Counted from the first letter of the stretch, positions 26,023 through 36,989 are shown. The stretch is 64,000 nucleotides of DNA from Microtetraspora fusca (GCF_001570365.1 NZ_BBYK01000046.1:186001-250000), one strand, 5' to 3'. Notes: generated by a model not told the origin, from the letters alone. Made by a program: numbers and translations.

Positions 26023-28929
26023 ATGACCGGCCCTGCCTCCCTGGCCCCGGTGGGCCGCGACGCCCAGCTACGGACCCTCCTCCAAGCGGTCGGCAGCCCG
26101 CCCGCGGTGATCCTGGTGCAGGGCGAGGCAGGCATCGGCAAGACCCGCCTGGTCCACACGGCGATCGAGCGGCTGCGCGCCGATCGCCGCACCGTGCTGC
26201 TCGGCCACTGCCAGCAGCTCAGGGAGCCGTTCCCGTACGGCCCGGTGTTCGACGCGCTGCGCCACGCCGCCGCCGCGCTGCCCGCCGGCGACCGGCTCAA
26301 CCCCGTGACCGGGGCGTTGCGCGGGTACCTGCCCGAGCTCACCGGGCACCTGCCGCCCGCCCCCTCGCCACCGCCGCTCGACGACGCGCGTGCCGAGCGG
26401 CACCGGCTGTTCCGGGCGGTGCATGCGCTGCTCGCCGCCGCGGCACCCGCCGCGCTCGTCGTCGAGGACCTGCACTGGGCCGATGACGGCACGCGGGACC
26501 TGCTCCGCTTTCTCACCGACCAGCCACCGGAGGGCCTGGCGCTGGTGGTGACCTTCCGCAGGGAGGACCTCCCCGTGCCCGGCCTGCCGTTCGGGCGCGC
26601 CTACCGCCGCCGGCCCGGCGTTCGCAGCGAGGTGATCTCGCTGGCCCCGCTCGATGTCGAGGCGGTGCGGAGCCTTACCAGCGCGCTGCTCGACGGCGCC
26701 CCGGTGCCGCAGGAGTTCGCCGCCCGGCTGCACGAGCGCACCGCCGGAGTGCCGTTCGTGATCGAGGAGGTGGTGCGCTCGTTGCGCGACGACGCGGGCC
26801 GGCTACCCGGCGGCGAGGACGCGCCCGAGGTACTCGACCGCATCCCCGTGCCGCTGCTGCTGCGCGAGGCGATGGCCGAGCGGCTCGCCGGGTTCTCCCC
26901 CGCCGCCCTGCGCGCCGTCCGCGCGGCGGCCGTACTCCGGATGCCCGCCGACGAACCGCTGCTCGCCGCGGTGGCCGGCGCGGAGGAACCGGACGCGGAC
27001 GCGCACGAGAACGGCCTGTCGGAGGCGCTCCGGGCGGGCGTCCTGCTCGAACACCCCGACGGCCAGTACGGCTTCCGGCACGCGCTCGCCCAGCAGGCCG
27101 CCTACGACGCGATCCCGGGGCCGGACCGGCGGCCCATCCACCGGCGGGCGATGGCCGCGCTCTCCGCGCTCGACCCGCCGCCGCTGGTGCGGCTCGCCTA
27201 CCACGCCAGGCACGCGGGCGACCTGGACGCCTGGCGGCGCCACGGCGCGGCCGCCGCCGACCACGCCGCCGCCGTCGGCGACGTGCCCCTCGCGGTCGAG
27301 GTGCTCGAAGGCATGCTGGCCGACCGGAAGCTGCCACGCGACGCCCGCGGCCCACTCGCACTACGACTGAGCAGGATCGCCGCCGTCGGCCTGTCGTACC
27401 GGCGGGTGGTGCGGCTGCTGCGGCACCTGCTGTCGGACGACTTTCTGTCCCGCCACGTCCGCGGCGAGGCGCGGCTCAATCTGGGCGTGCTGCTGGCGAA
27501 CCAGGCCGGCGCGAACCCGGCGGGACGGCAGGAGATCCTGGCCGCGCTGCCCGACCTGCACGACCGGCCCGACCTGGCCGCCCGCGGCCTGGCCCTGCTC
27601 GGGCTGCCCGCGTGGGGCGGCGAGCCGCTGGACATCCACAAGGCGTGGATGGACGAGGCGGAGAAGCTGCTGTCGTCCGTCGAGGACCAGGACCCCGAGC
27701 TGGCCGCCGCCGTCCACGCCAACAAGGTCACCATGGCCATGCTGGTGGGCTCGCCCGACGCGTTCACCATGGCCTCGGCGCTGCCGGAGAACCATCCCTC
27801 TGCGGCGGTTCGCAGGCAGGCGGCGCGGGCGTACTCGAACCTGTGCGACGCGGCGACGGCACTCGGCCACTACGGCGCGGCCGAGAAGTTCGCGGCGCGC
27901 AGCAGGAGGATCTCCGACGAGAGCGGGGCGCTCTACCCGGTTTATCTGGTGGAGATGTCGTCGCTCAGGCTCGACTGGCTCACCGGACGGTGGGAGGGGC
28001 TGCGGGAGCGCGCCGTCGCGGCGGTGGAGATGACGGCGGAGGCGCCGCTGCTGGCGGTGGAGGCGCGGCTGGCGCTCGGCATGCTCGCCCTGGCCAGGGG
28101 CGAATGGCAGGAGGCCGGGGAGCAGCTCGACGCCACGGGCGTCCGCGACCCCGACTCCGGGTACCTGCCGGTGACCGCGCCGGCGTCCGCCGGCCTGATC
28201 GAGCTGCATCTGACCCGCGACGCGCTGGACGCCGCCCTGGCCGAAACCGAGTGGGCGGTGGGCCGGCTGCGCCGCAAGGGCCTGTGGGTGTGGGGCGACC
28301 AGGTCGCCCCACAGGCGGTGGCGGCGCTGCTCAGGGCCGGACGCGCGGGCGAGGCCGCCGATCTGGTGTCCGAGTTCGCTGCGGGCGTCGACGGCAGGAC
28401 CGCACCATCCGCGCACGCGGCCCTCGACCTGGCCCGCGGCGCGCTGGCCGAGCACGAGGGACGGCGCGACGAGGCGGCGGGACACTACGCGCGGGCGAAG
28501 TCGGCCTACGAGGGGATGCCCCGCCCACACGCCGCCGCGCGGGCCGCGGAGGCGGAGGCGGGCGCCCGGCTCGGCCTCGGCGAGCGCGAGGAGGCCGCCA
28601 AGCTCGTCGCCCGCGCGGCCGAGCGGTACGCGGCGCTCGACGCCACCCGCGACGCGGCCCGCTGCCGCCGCCTGCTGCGGGAGATCGGCGCGGCCGGACC
28701 GGCGCGCAGGACCAGGAGGGCGGGCGGCGGCGTCCTGTCACCTCGGGAGGCCGAGGTGGCCAGGCTGGTGGCCCTGGGCCGTACCAACAGGGAGATCGCC
28801 GAGGTGCTGTTCCTGTCCCGCCGCACGGTGGACACCCACGTCGCCCGGGTGCTGCAGAAGCTCGGCGTGCGCACCCGCAACGACGTGCGCGAGCCCCGGC
28901 CGGACGACCGGCCGGGGCCCGACCACTAG
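26023..28929 (+). CDS. LAL-type transcriptional regulator (AAA ATPase, TPR-like, LuxR HTH)
   Basis: A 968-residue large ATP-binding LuxR regulator. Walker A GEAGIGKT (34-41), Walker [11 protein letters not shown] (146-155), an arginine-rich sensor part, a long helical TPR-like region (about 400-880) and a C-terminal LuxR HTH from 905 ([45 protein letters not shown]). ATG 26023 has GGAG 6 bases upstream; ATG 26011 does not. LAL proteins often activate secondary-metabolite or sugar genes, but no such cluster is adjacent. It is divergent from cassette 2 and convergent with the protease gene. Confidence 0.94.
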   Translation: MTGPASLAPVGRDAQLRTLLQAVGSPPAVILVQGEAGIGKTRLVHTAIERLRADRRTVLLGHCQQLREPFPYGPVFDALRHAAAALPAGDRLNPVTGALRGYLPELTGHLPPAPSPPPLDDARAERHRLFRAVHALLAAAAPAALVVEDLHWADDGTRDLLRFLTDQPPEGLALVVTFRREDLPVPGLPFGRAYRRRPGVRSEVISLAPLDVEAVRSLTSALLDGAPVPQEFAARLHERTAGVPFVIEEVVRSLRDDAGRLPGGEDAPEVLDRIPVPLLLREAMAERLAGFSPAALRAVRAAAVLRMPADEPLLAAVAGAEEPDADAHENGLSEALRAGVLLEHPDGQYGFRHALAQQAAYDAIPGPDRRPIHRRAMAALSALDPPPLVRLAYHARHAGDLDAWRRHGAAAADHAAAVGDVPLAVEVLEGMLADRKLPRDARGPLALRLSRIAAVGLSYRRVVRLLRHLLSDDFLSRHVRGEARLNLGVLLANQAGANPAGRQEILAALPDLHDRPDLAARGLALLGLPAWGGEPLDIHKAWMDEAEKLLSSVEDQDPELAAAVHANKVTMAMLVGSPDAFTMASALPENHPSAAVRRQAARAYSNLCDAATALGHYGAAEKFAARSRRISDESGALYPVYLVEMSSLRLDWLTGRWEGLRERAVAAVEMTAEAPLLAVEARLALGMLALARGEWQEAGEQLDATGVRDPDSGYLPVTAPASAGLIELHLTRDALDAALAETEWAVGRLRRKGLWVWGDQVAPQAVAALLRAGRAGEAADLVSEFAAGVDGRTAPSAHAALDLARGALAEHEGRRDEAAGHYARAKSAYEGMPRPHAAARAAEAEAGARLGLGEREEAAKLVARAAERYAALDATRDAARCRRLLREIGAAGPARRTRRAGGGVLSPREAEVARLVALGRTNREIAEVLFLSRRTVDTHVARVLQKLGVRTRNDVREPRPDDRPGPDH

Positions 28930-28956
28930 GTCGTGTCTGACACTCCCTAGTCGCGG

Positions 28957-31900
28957 TCAGAGAGTGATGCTCCAGGAGTCCAGGTAGCCCTGGTCACCCA
29001 GGTAGACGTCCTCGATGTCGAGCACCCACGTGCCCGACGCGTTCTGGTTCACCGGGACCGAGAAGGTCCTGGTGCCGTACGGGGTGCAGGTCGTGCCGCC
29101 GTACGCGTCCACCAGATACCAGGTGCCGTTGGGGCCGCGGAGCCAGATGTCCAGGTCCTCGGCACAGGGGTGACTGATGGTGAGGGACAGCTTGACCGGC
29201 GACACCGCCGCGCCCGACGCCGTGGACGTGATCGTGCTCTGCGCGTTCGACCAGTCCCGGATGGCGACGCGCGTGTTGTTGGTGAACGTCCTGCCGTCCG
29301 TGGTGCTCTGGACGGTCAGCGCGTACGTGGCGGTGCGGGTGCCGGTCTCGCCGGTGCCCGTCACCGTCACGGTGTACGAGCCGGCCGGTGTGGTGGCCGA
29401 GGTCGAGATCGTCAGGGTGGACGAGCCGCCCGAGGTCACCGACTGCGGGCTGAACGAGGCCGAGGCCCCGGTCGGCAGGCCGCTCGCGGACAGGTTCACC
29501 GTCTGCGCGGTGCCCGCCGTGGTGGCCGTGCCGATCGTGGAGGTGGCCTGCGCGCCCGCCTTCACCGTCCCGGACGCCGGGTTGGCGGAGATCAAGAAGT
29601 CGCGCGTCGGCGGCGTTCCGGTGCCGACCGCCTGCTTCCAGACCGCGTACAGGGCCGCGTCGGCCGCCCGGTCGAGGATGGTGTCGTTGATGTTGCTCGT
29701 GGTGTCGCACGAGGAGTGGTAGCAGGAGTCGTACGCCCGGCCCGCCGTGCCGCTCCACTTGGCCGCCTGCGCCGCCGTCTTGGTGTAGCTGGCGCCGGCC
29801 GCCACGCCGGAGCTGGCGATGCCCGCGTTCCGGAAGGAGGCGTCGTCGGAGCGGTTGGCGCCCTCGGTGTTCTCCTCGGGCTGGAGGTTCAGCTTGTCGT
29901 AGAACTCCTTCAGGTACTGCGCCGCGGTGGTGGTGATGTTGTTGATGAAGTAGCCGCCGTTGGGCGAGCCCACCATGTCGTAGTTGTAGTAGACCTTGAT
30001 CTTCGACCGCTCCGTGGAGCTGAGCGAGTTGACGTAGAAGGCCGAGCCGTTCAGGCCCTGCTCCTCGTCGGTCCACCAGCCGAACCGCACGTGCTTGGCC
30101 AGGCTCGGGTTCTTGCTCGCCAGGGTGAGCGCGACCTCGAGTAGGGTGGCCGAACCCGAACCGTTGTCGTTGATGCCGGGACCGGCCGAGACGCTGTCGA
30201 GGTGGGCGCCGGACATGATGACCTGGCTCTCGTCACCGCCCGGCCAGTCGGCGATCAGGTTCGGGCCGGCTCCGCTGGTGCAGCGCGAGGTGCAGCTCTG
30301 CCTGGTCACGGCGTAGCCCGCGGCCTTCAGCTTGTCCTCGATGTACTGCACCGACTGCAGGTAGCCGTTGCCGGTGGACCTGCGGTTGCCGCCGTTGCTC
30401 GTGGCGATGCTCTGGAGCTGCGTCAGATGGCTCTTGATGTTGGTGACGCTGACATCCGGCGGCTCACTGCCGCCCGGCCCCTGCCCCACCTGGAGGCTGT
30501 AGGTGGCGCTGTGCGAGGTCGAACCGGTTCCCGTCACCGTGATCTGGTACGAGCCCTGCGCGGTGGAGGATCCGACGGACAGCGTCAGCGTCGAGGAGCC
30601 GCCCGAGGTCACCGACGACGGGTTGAAGGACGCCGTGGTACCGCTGGGCAGACCGGACGCGGAGAGGGTGACCGTCTGGGCGGAGCCCGAGGTGGTCTGC
30701 GTGTTCACCGTGACCGTCGCCTGCCCGCCGGGCTGCGCGCCGCCCGACGTCGGGGTGAGCGTGAGCGAGAAGTCGCTGGTGGCCGTGCCGCAGGCGGGCT
30801 CGTTCGACGCCGCCGCCACGCTGATCGCGCTCCACGCCGCCTTGGTGGTGTTGCACTCGGCGCTGTTGGCGCCGAACAACTCGATGGCCGCCGCCACGGA
30901 CGCGGCGCGGACGTCGGTGTAGCGCCACGTGGACGTCTTGCGGTTCAGCGCGCCCAGGAAGATCTTTCCGGCGTTCTGGATGCCGACGCCGGTCACCGAC
31001 GACGGCCCGCCGGAGCAGATCGGGCTGGACGGCTTGCCGCCGCCGGGGTTGCTGCCCTCGGCGAGCAGGTAGAACCAGTGGTTCAGCGGCCCGGCCGCCG
31101 AGTGGACCTCGGTGCTCGGGATCGAGGACGAGTAGCAGTTCGGGTCGCCGAGCGCGCTCGGGTTGTACATGTTCCGGATCGGCCCGTTGCCGACGAGATT
31201 CACCTTCTCGCCGACCAGGTAGTCCGGCGGATCGTTCGGGTTGTTCGCGTAGTGCTCGGTCAGCGCGCCGAAGATGTCGCCGGTGGCCTCGTTGAGCCCG
31301 CCGTTCTCGTTGCTCGAACCCGCGCCGCCCGGCGTCGTCTGGAAGATCGCGTGGCCGAACTCGTGCGCCACGACGTCGATGGTCGTCGCCTGCCGCGCGT
31401 TGTCCTGGCTGTGCCCGAAGTTGGTGTAGCTGCCGTTCCAGTACGCGTTGACGTCGCTCAGCCCGACCCGGGCGGGGAAGCCCCTGCCGGAGCCGTTGAT
31501 GCCGTTGCGGCCCAGCCAGTCGCGCAGCATGTCCCACTCGCGCTGGACGGCGTAGAGGGTGTCCACGCAGGCCGTCTCCAGGTTGGTGCCCGAGCCGTTG
31601 CCCCACGCGTCGTCCGTGCCGGTGTAGGCCGAGCCGTTCTGGCCGCCGCACTGGATGCCGGGCCGGCTCGTGTCGGTCATCGAGTACGAGCTGCCCGAGC
31701 CGCTCGTGCCGATGGTGACCTGGCCGTAGTAGTAGCCGTTGCCGGTGCCCTCGCGGACCAGGTCGTAGGAGTCGGCGACCTCGCCGGTCCGGGCGTCCAC
31801 GAAGACGTGCTGGACGCTGGGCTTGCCGCCGGCCAGGCCGGAGACGGTCGCCTCCCACGTGAGCCGTGGCTGATCGCCCCACGCCAGCACGACCAGGCGG

Positions 31901-32391
31901 GGCTCGGCGGAGTCGTCCACGCGGGACAGCCTGGACTTCGCCACGTCGACGGCCCGCGCGGCGCTGATCTTGGGGGTGATCGGCACGTCAGCCGCGTTCG
32001 GTCCCGTCGCCGCCACGGTGTCGCGGACGTGCCCCGCCGCGTCCGTCACGACGACCGCGTCGCCGCCGACCACCGGCAGTCCCTTGTACGTGCGCTCGTA
32101 GGCGACGAAGTACATGTCGCCCGCGCTCGGTGTCACCGCCGTGCGGCGGTACGCCTCATCGGGTCCCCTTCTCAGGTCGTCGATTCCGCTGGCGACGGCC
32201 TTGTCCGCCACCGCCGCGGCGAGCGATGCCGGATCCGCCGCGGCGATCGCCGCCGGGTCCGCGGCGATCCGCTCGGGGGCCTTGAACCGGTCCTTCGAGG
32301 GGCCCGGTGGGGCGGCGCTGGCCGGGGAGGCCAGCAGGGCCATCGACGCGGCGGTCGCCACGCCGACGGCGGCCGCGAGTAAGCGCTTCAC
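28957..32391 (-). CDS. Secreted M4-M28 double metallopeptidase with P domain
   Basis: 1144 residues. GTG 32391 has AAAGGAG 9 bases upstream and starts a signal peptide (VKRLLAAAVGVATAASMALL, cut near SPASAA). In order: FTP/PepSY-type propeptide (about 75-180); thermolysin-like M4 domain with HEFGH (343-347) and third zinc ligand Glu368 in GGLNEATGD; Ig-like repeat with VTSGGSSTLTLSV; M28 aminopeptidase domain with zinc ligands His730 and Asp732 (GAHLDSV), INDNGSG and WWTDEEQG; second Ig-like repeat with VTSGGSSTLTIS; proprotein-convertase P domain (about 1025-1144: SHPCAEDLDIWLRGPNG, DIEDVYLGDQGYLDSWSITL). M4 and M28 enzymes are usually separate proteins. Endo- and exopeptidase activities on one chain would degrade protein outside the cell to free amino acids. 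Confidence 0.92.
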   Translation of the reverse strand: MKRLLAAAVGVATAASMALLASPASAAPPGPSKDRFKAPERIAADPAAIAAADPASLAAAVADKAVASGIDDLRRGPDEAYRRTAVTPSAGDMYFVAYERTYKGLPVVGGDAVVVTDAAGHVRDTVAATGPNAADVPITPKISAARAVDVAKSRLSRVDDSAEPRLVVLAWGDQPRLTWEATVSGLAGGKPSVQHVFVDARTGEVADSYDLVREGTGNGYYYGQVTIGTSGSGSSYSMTDTSRPGIQCGGQNGSAYTGTDDAWGNGSGTNLETACVDTLYAVQREWDMLRDWLGRNGINGSGRGFPARVGLSDVNAYWNGSYTNFGHSQDNARQATTIDVVAHEFGHAIFQTTPGGAGSSNENGGLNEATGDIFGALTEHYANNPNDPPDYLVGEKVNLVGNGPIRNMYNPSALGDPNCYSSSIPSTEVHSAAGPLNHWFYLLAEGSNPGGGKPSSPICSGGPSSVTGVGIQNAGKIFLGALNRKTSTWRYTDVRAASVAAAIELFGANSAECNTTKAAWSAISVAAASNEPACGTATSDFSLTLTPTSGGAQPGGQATVTVNTQTTSGSAQTVTLSASGLPSGTTASFNPSSVTSGGSSTLTLSVGSSTAQGSYQITVTGTGSTSHSATYSLQVGQGPGGSEPPDVSVTNIKSHLTQLQSIATSNGGNRRSTGNGYLQSVQYIEDKLKAAGYAVTRQSCTSRCTSGAGPNLIADWPGGDESQVIMSGAHLDSVSAGPGINDNGSGSATLLEVALTLASKNPSLAKHVRFGWWTDEEQGLNGSAFYVNSLSSTERSKIKVYYNYDMVGSPNGGYFINNITTTAAQYLKEFYDKLNLQPEENTEGANRSDDASFRNAGIASSGVAAGASYTKTAAQAAKWSGTAGRAYDSCYHSSCDTTSNINDTILDRAADAALYAVWKQAVGTGTPPTRDFLISANPASGTVKAGAQATSTIGTATTAGTAQTVNLSASGLPTGASASFSPQSVTSGGSSTLTISTSATTPAGSYTVTVTGTGETGTRTATYALTVQSTTDGRTFTNNTRVAIRDWSNAQSTITSTASGAAVSPVKLSLTISHPCAEDLDIWLRGPNGTWYLVDAYGGTTCTPYGTRTFSVPVNQNASGTWVLDIEDVYLGDQGYLDSWSITL

Positions 32392-32736
32392 GCTGTCGTG
32401 CTCCTTTCGGCGGATTCCCCGGGCCCGCCACCGCTGAGCGCGCGCCTGCCGGCGCGGGCCGAGGGTCACGCGGTGACGAGACGGGGAATTGGGGGGTGAA
32501 AGAACATGACGACGAGGTGAGCGAACCGTTTCGCGCCTCGTTGCCGCCAGACGCTAGGCTCCGCGCCGCCGCGTGGAAATCCGTATGGTCATCGGTAAGC
32601 GATACCGATAATTCGTCGGCCCTGGTCAGGCATGATCGAACTGCCGGGGAGCGTCGGGTCCGGGCGCGAGAGCGCGGTCACGGGAAGGTCGGCCGAGACG
32701 GAGGATCGCGCCTCCGAGCCGCCAGGAGCGCACCGT
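32392..32736. promoter_or_regulatory. Divergent regulatory region with inverted repeat (protease / PduO transferase)
   Basis: This spacer separates two divergent genes and contains no credible gene. ATCGGT (32591-32596) and ACCGAT (32604-32609) form an inverted repeat with a 7-base spacer in a locally AT-rich patch (about 32577-32615). It probably holds the protease promoter and an operator. Confidence 0.4.
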
Positions 32737-32742
32737 TACGCT
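32737..32742 (+). promoter_or_regulatory. -10 hexamer for leaderless PduO-type transferase transcript
   Basis: TACGCT ends 7 bases before ATG 32750, and no Shine-Dalgarno is present. This is the standard arrangement for leaderless transcripts in actinobacteria. Confidence 0.5.
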
Positions 32743-32749
32743 GGCCCGT

Positions 32750-33343
32750 ATGACGCGTGCTGACAACGACAAGCCGGTCGTTCTTTCCAAGATCTACACG
32801 AAGACCGGCGACGACGGGACCACCGCCCTCGGAGACATGAGCCGCACGTCCAAGACCGATCCGCGGCTCGCGGCGTACGCCGACGTAGAGGAGGCCAACG
32901 CCGCGATCGGCGTCGCGCTGGCGATCGGCGCATTGCCCGACGACATCCCGGCCGTCCTCCGGCGGGTGCAGAACGAGCTCTTCGACCTCGGCGCCGACCT
33001 GTGCGCCCCCGTCAAGGAGAACCCGGAGTACCCCCCGCTGCGGGTGGAGCAGTCCTACATCGCGTGGCTGGAGGAGCAGTGTGACCGGTTCAACGCGGAT
33101 CTGAAGCCGCTACGGAGCTTCATCCTGCCCGGCGGAACCCCCGGCGTCGCGCTCCTGCACCTCGCCCGTACGATCGTCCGCCGGGCCGAGCGGTCCGCCT
33201 GGGCGGCCCTGGAGGCCCACGACGACGTGAACCCGCTGACCGCGAAATACCTCAACCGGCTGTCGGACCTGATGTTCATCCTGTGCCGGATCGCCGCCGG
33301 CGGCGACGAGATCCTCTGGACCCCCGGCAGCACACGGCGCTGA
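32750..33343 (+). CDS. Cob(I)yrinic acid a,c-diamide adenosyltransferase, PduO type
   Basis: A 197-residue ATP:cob(I)alamin adenosyltransferase that makes coenzyme B12, the cofactor of the acyl-CoA mutase at the left edge. ATP-binding N-terminus KIYTKTGDDGTTALGD (14-29), then RLAAYADVEEANAAIG, the trimer-forming helices, and the C-terminal motif LNRLSDLMFILCRIAAGG. Length and motifs are those of the PduO family, not CobA/BtuR. It is monocistronic. The mechanistic tie to MeaB and the mutase is established knowledge; their shared neighbourhood (25-30 kb apart) is only loose. Confidence 0.94.
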   Translation: MTRADNDKPVVLSKIYTKTGDDGTTALGDMSRTSKTDPRLAAYADVEEANAAIGVALAIGALPDDIPAVLRRVQNELFDLGADLCAPVKENPEYPPLRVEQSYIAWLEEQCDRFNADLKPLRSFILPGGTPGVALLHLARTIVRRAERSAWAALEAHDDVNPLTAKYLNRLSDLMFILCRIAAGGDEILWTPGSTRR

Positions 33344-33389
33344 ATCGCGCGAGCGCCGTCAATCATTACGGCGCCGAACCATCACGCTC

Positions 33390-33735
33390 GGGGCGCGGCG
33401 GTGTCTGGACTGAGGAGCGAGTGGGGAGCGAGGAACGAGCGACTCCGCGAGGGGCCCGGCGGTGTCTGGACTGAGGAACGAGTGGGCTGAGGAACGAAGC
33501 CCCGAGCGACGAGGGAAGACATCGACTGAAAGCGCCCCGAGCCCGCGCGAGCGAAGCGAGCGCAAATAGACACAGCGACGAGGGAAGACATCGCCTGAGG
33601 GCGCCCCGAGCCCGCGCGAGCGGAGCGAGCGCAAATAGACACGGGCGCGGCGGTGTCTGGACTGAGGAGCGAGCGGGCTGAGGGACGAGGCCCCGAGAGA
33701 CGAGGGAAGACATCGACTGAGGGCGCCCCGAGCCT
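33390..33735. repeat. Complex intergenic repeat array
   Basis: Two modules recur in this 346-base non-coding segment between convergent gene ends. Module A (GGCGGTGTCTGGACTGAGGA followed by R-CGAG) occurs near 33397, 33459 and 33649. Module B (GACGAGGGAAGACATCG) occurs near 33508, 33577 and 33699, and is followed by GCGCCCCGAGCC. In the first two B copies this continues through CGCGCGAGCGRAGCGAGCGCAAATAGACAC. The copies are near-identical but irregularly combined, not equal-sized units. The 30-base core of B occurs again at 10947-10976. No conserved frame or protein is supported. Confidence 0.9.
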
Positions 33736-33755
33736 GCCGCGCCGAAGGCGCGGCA
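33735..33755 (-). terminator. Terminator of the ATP synthase operon
   Basis: TGCCGCGCC (33735-33743) and GGCGCGGCA (33747-33755) form a 9-bp perfect stem with a GAA loop, 5 bases after the DUF2550 stop codon. It marks the end of the leftward atp transcription unit. Confidence 0.65.
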
Positions 33756-33759
33756 GATG

Positions 33760-34158
33760 CTAAGCCGCGTCCAGGTAGGCGCTGGGCGGGGCGGATTCGA
33801 GCCAGGCGAGGAAGCCGGTGAGGGCGTCCTCGCTCATGGCGAGGGCGAGCGGGCCGCGTTCGGCGGAGCATTCGACCGCCCAGTAGCCTTCGGGCCCCTC
33901 GCCGCTGCCGAGGCGTCTGCGCCGGGAAACCGTGAGGCCGCGCCTCGCAATCGCGTGGCGCGGCCTCAGGCGGAGTCCGAAGAACGGGATCCAGTGCAGC
34001 TCTCCCCCGGCGTAGCGGGCTACTCCGGCTTTCCAGCCCTGGTTTCCCGTGCGTACCCGGCAGACGACATTGCCCCGGCTCATGGCCAGGGCGACACCGC
34101 GTACGACGAGGAGGGCAGCGACAAGGGAAACGCCAGCGAAAACGTCGAGCGCCGCCAT
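33760..34158 (-). CDS. DUF2550 domain-containing membrane protein
   Basis: A 132-residue protein with one N-terminal transmembrane helix (about 6-25, VFAGVSLVAALLVVRGVAL) and a cytoplasmic PH-like domain: NQGWKAGVARYAGGELHWIPFFGLRLRPR, then YWAVECSAERGPLALAMSEDALTGFLAWLE. It follows atpC by 23 bp in the same direction. In actinobacteria this family is regularly the last gene of the atp operon. The function is unknown; co-expression with ATP synthase is the only lead. Confidence 0.92.
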   Translation of the reverse strand: MAALDVFAGVSLVAALLVVRGVALAMSRGNVVCRVRTGNQGWKAGVARYAGGELHWIPFFGLRLRPRHAIARRGLTVSRRRRLGSGEGPEGYWAVECSAERGPLALAMSEDALTGFLAWLESAPPSAYLDAA

Positions 34159-34181
34159 CGCCGCCCTCCTTCAGAAAAGAA

Positions 34182-34583
34182 TCAGACCTCTTCCCCGGCT
34201 GCGCGCAGCCGGGCCCTGGCACGCTTGGCCGCCAGACGGATGTCCGCGTCCTCCTGACCGGCCTCGATCGAGGACTGCGCCCGCTGGAGCGCGTCCCTCG
34301 CGGCGGCCACGTCGACCTCGGAGCCGAGCTCGGCCGCCTCGGCCAGGATCGACACATCGTTGTTCGCGACGGAGATGAACCCGCCGTGAACCGCGGCGAC
34401 GAGATCGCTCTCGCCACCGCGCTTGACGCGAAGAACACCGCCCTCGACGAGGACCCCGAGTACGGGAGCGTGTCCCGGCATAATACCGATCTCGCCGTCC
34501 ACGGTCTTCGCAATCACCATGTCGGCCTCGCCCGACCAGATCTCACGTTCCGGCGACACGACGCCAACGCGAAGCTTTGCCAC
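34182..34583 (-). CDS. atpC: F0F1 ATP synthase subunit epsilon
   Basis: 133-residue central-stalk subunit that couples gamma rotation to catalysis and can inhibit ATP hydrolysis. The N-terminal beta-sandwich starts VAKLRVGVVSPEREIWSGEADMV and contains GEIGIMPGHAPVLGVL. The C-terminal two-helix region (EVDVAAARDALQRAQSS, DADIRLAAKRARARLRA) is complete. Its GTG start has GGGAG 7 bases upstream. A strong hairpin separates it from atpD. Confidence 0.96.
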   Translation of the reverse strand: MAKLRVGVVSPEREIWSGEADMVIAKTVDGEIGIMPGHAPVLGVLVEGGVLRVKRGGESDLVAAVHGGFISVANNDVSILAEAAELGSEVDVAAARDALQRAQSSIEAGQEDADIRLAAKRARARLRAAGEEV

Positions 34584-34603
34584 TTCAGGGCTCCCTTTCG
34601 ATA

Positions 34604-34640
34604 GACGCCTGTACGGCTCAGGCGGAGCCGTACAGGCGTC
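34604..34640 (-). terminator. Strong hairpin inside the atp operon (atpD-atpC spacer)
   Basis: A perfect 16-bp stem (34604-34619 with 34625-34640) and a 5-base loop lie 9 bases after the atpD stop and 20 bases before the atpC start. No U-run follows. It may act as a partial terminator or an RNA-stability element that lowers atpC and DUF2550 expression relative to atpD. Confidence 0.7.
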
Positions 34641-34649
34641 GGAGGCGTC

Positions 34650-36086
<1,437 letters not shown>

Positions 36087-36989
36087 TCACTCTTTCCCCG
36101 CTGCGGCGTCAGCGAGCGCGTTGGCGCCACCGACGATCTCGCTGATTTCCTGGGTGATCTCAGCCTGCCGAGCCTGGTTCATCTGCATGGTGAACACGCG
36201 GATGAGCTCGTTGGCGTTGTCGGTCGCCGACTTCATGGCCCGCCTGCGCGAGGCCTCCTCCGAGGCCGCCGACTGGAGCAGGGCGCTGAAGATACGCGAC
36301 TCCACGTACCGCGGGAGCAGCGAGTCGAGCACCTCCGCGGCGTTCGGCTCGAACTCGAAGTACGGCGGGATGACGTCGTCGGACTCCGCCTCCGACTCCA
36401 CGACCTCCAGCGGCAGGACCCGCTTGACCACGACGTTCTGCGTGAGCATCGAGACGAACTCGGTGGAGACGATGTGGATCTCGTCGATCCCGTTCTCCTC
36501 CTTGAACGACTCGATCAGCGTGTCGGCGATCGTCTTGGCGTCGGCGTACGACGGCTTCCGTGAGAAGCCCTCCCAGCGGCCGCCCATCTCGCGGTTGCGG
36601 AAGGTGTGCCAGGTGACACCCTTCCGGCCGACGACGAACGGCACGGCCCGGATGCCGCGCTCCTCAAGGAGCCCGCGCAGCGCCTCAGCCTCACGCAGGA
36701 CGTTGGCGTTGAAGCCGCCGCAGAACCCGCTGTCGCTGGTGACGATCAGCACGCCCGCGCTGTGCGGCTGCTCCTTCTCGACGGTCAGCGGGTGGTCGAC
36801 GCTCGACGTGTTGCTGACGACGCCGGACACCGCCCGCGTGATCTCCTGCTCGTACGGCACCGCCGCCTGCATGCGCTGCTGCGCCTTGACGATGCGCGAC
36901 GAGGCGATGAGCTCCTGCGCACGGGTGATCTTCGCGGTGGACTTGACCGACGAGATCCGCCGCCGCAGCAATCTCAGCTGGGCACCCAT
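36087..36989 (-). CDS. atpG: F0F1 ATP synthase subunit gamma
   Basis: 300-residue rotor shaft. The N-terminal helix MGAQLRLLRRRISSVKSTAKITRAQELIASSRI and the C-terminal helix (MKSATDNANELIRVFTMQMNQARQAEITQEISEIVGGANAL) are the conserved coiled pair. The central Rossmann-like part has LIVTSDSGFCGGFNANV, normally LTSDRGLCGG. It starts 3 bases after the atpA stop, so translation is probably coupled. Confidence 0.97.
   Translation of the reverse strand: MGAQLRLLRRRISSVKSTAKITRAQELIASSRIVKAQQRMQAAVPYEQEITRAVSGVVSNTSSVDHPLTVEKEQPHSAGVLIVTSDSGFCGGFNANVLREAEALRGLLEERGIRAVPFVVGRKGVTWHTFRNREMGGRWEGFSRKPSYADAKTIADTLIESFKEENGIDEIHIVSTEFVSMLTQNVVVKRVLPLEVVESEAESDDVIPPYFEFEPNAAEVLDSLLPRYVESRIFSALLQSAASEEASRRRAMKSATDNANELIRVFTMQMNQARQAEITQEISEIVGGANALADAAAGKE

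Noticed and set aside
17504-32391. Biosynthetic gene cluster centred on the LAL regulator
   Set aside because: No polyketide synthase, peptide synthetase, terpene or RiPP core enzyme is present; transport and regulation alone do not support a cluster.
33390-33735. CRISPR array
   Set aside because: Repeats differ in length and order, spacers are not of equal size, and no cas genes are present.
33359-34513. Minus-strand open frames over the repeat array
   Set aside because: The predicted peptides are only translations of the DNA repeats in several frames, with no start context.
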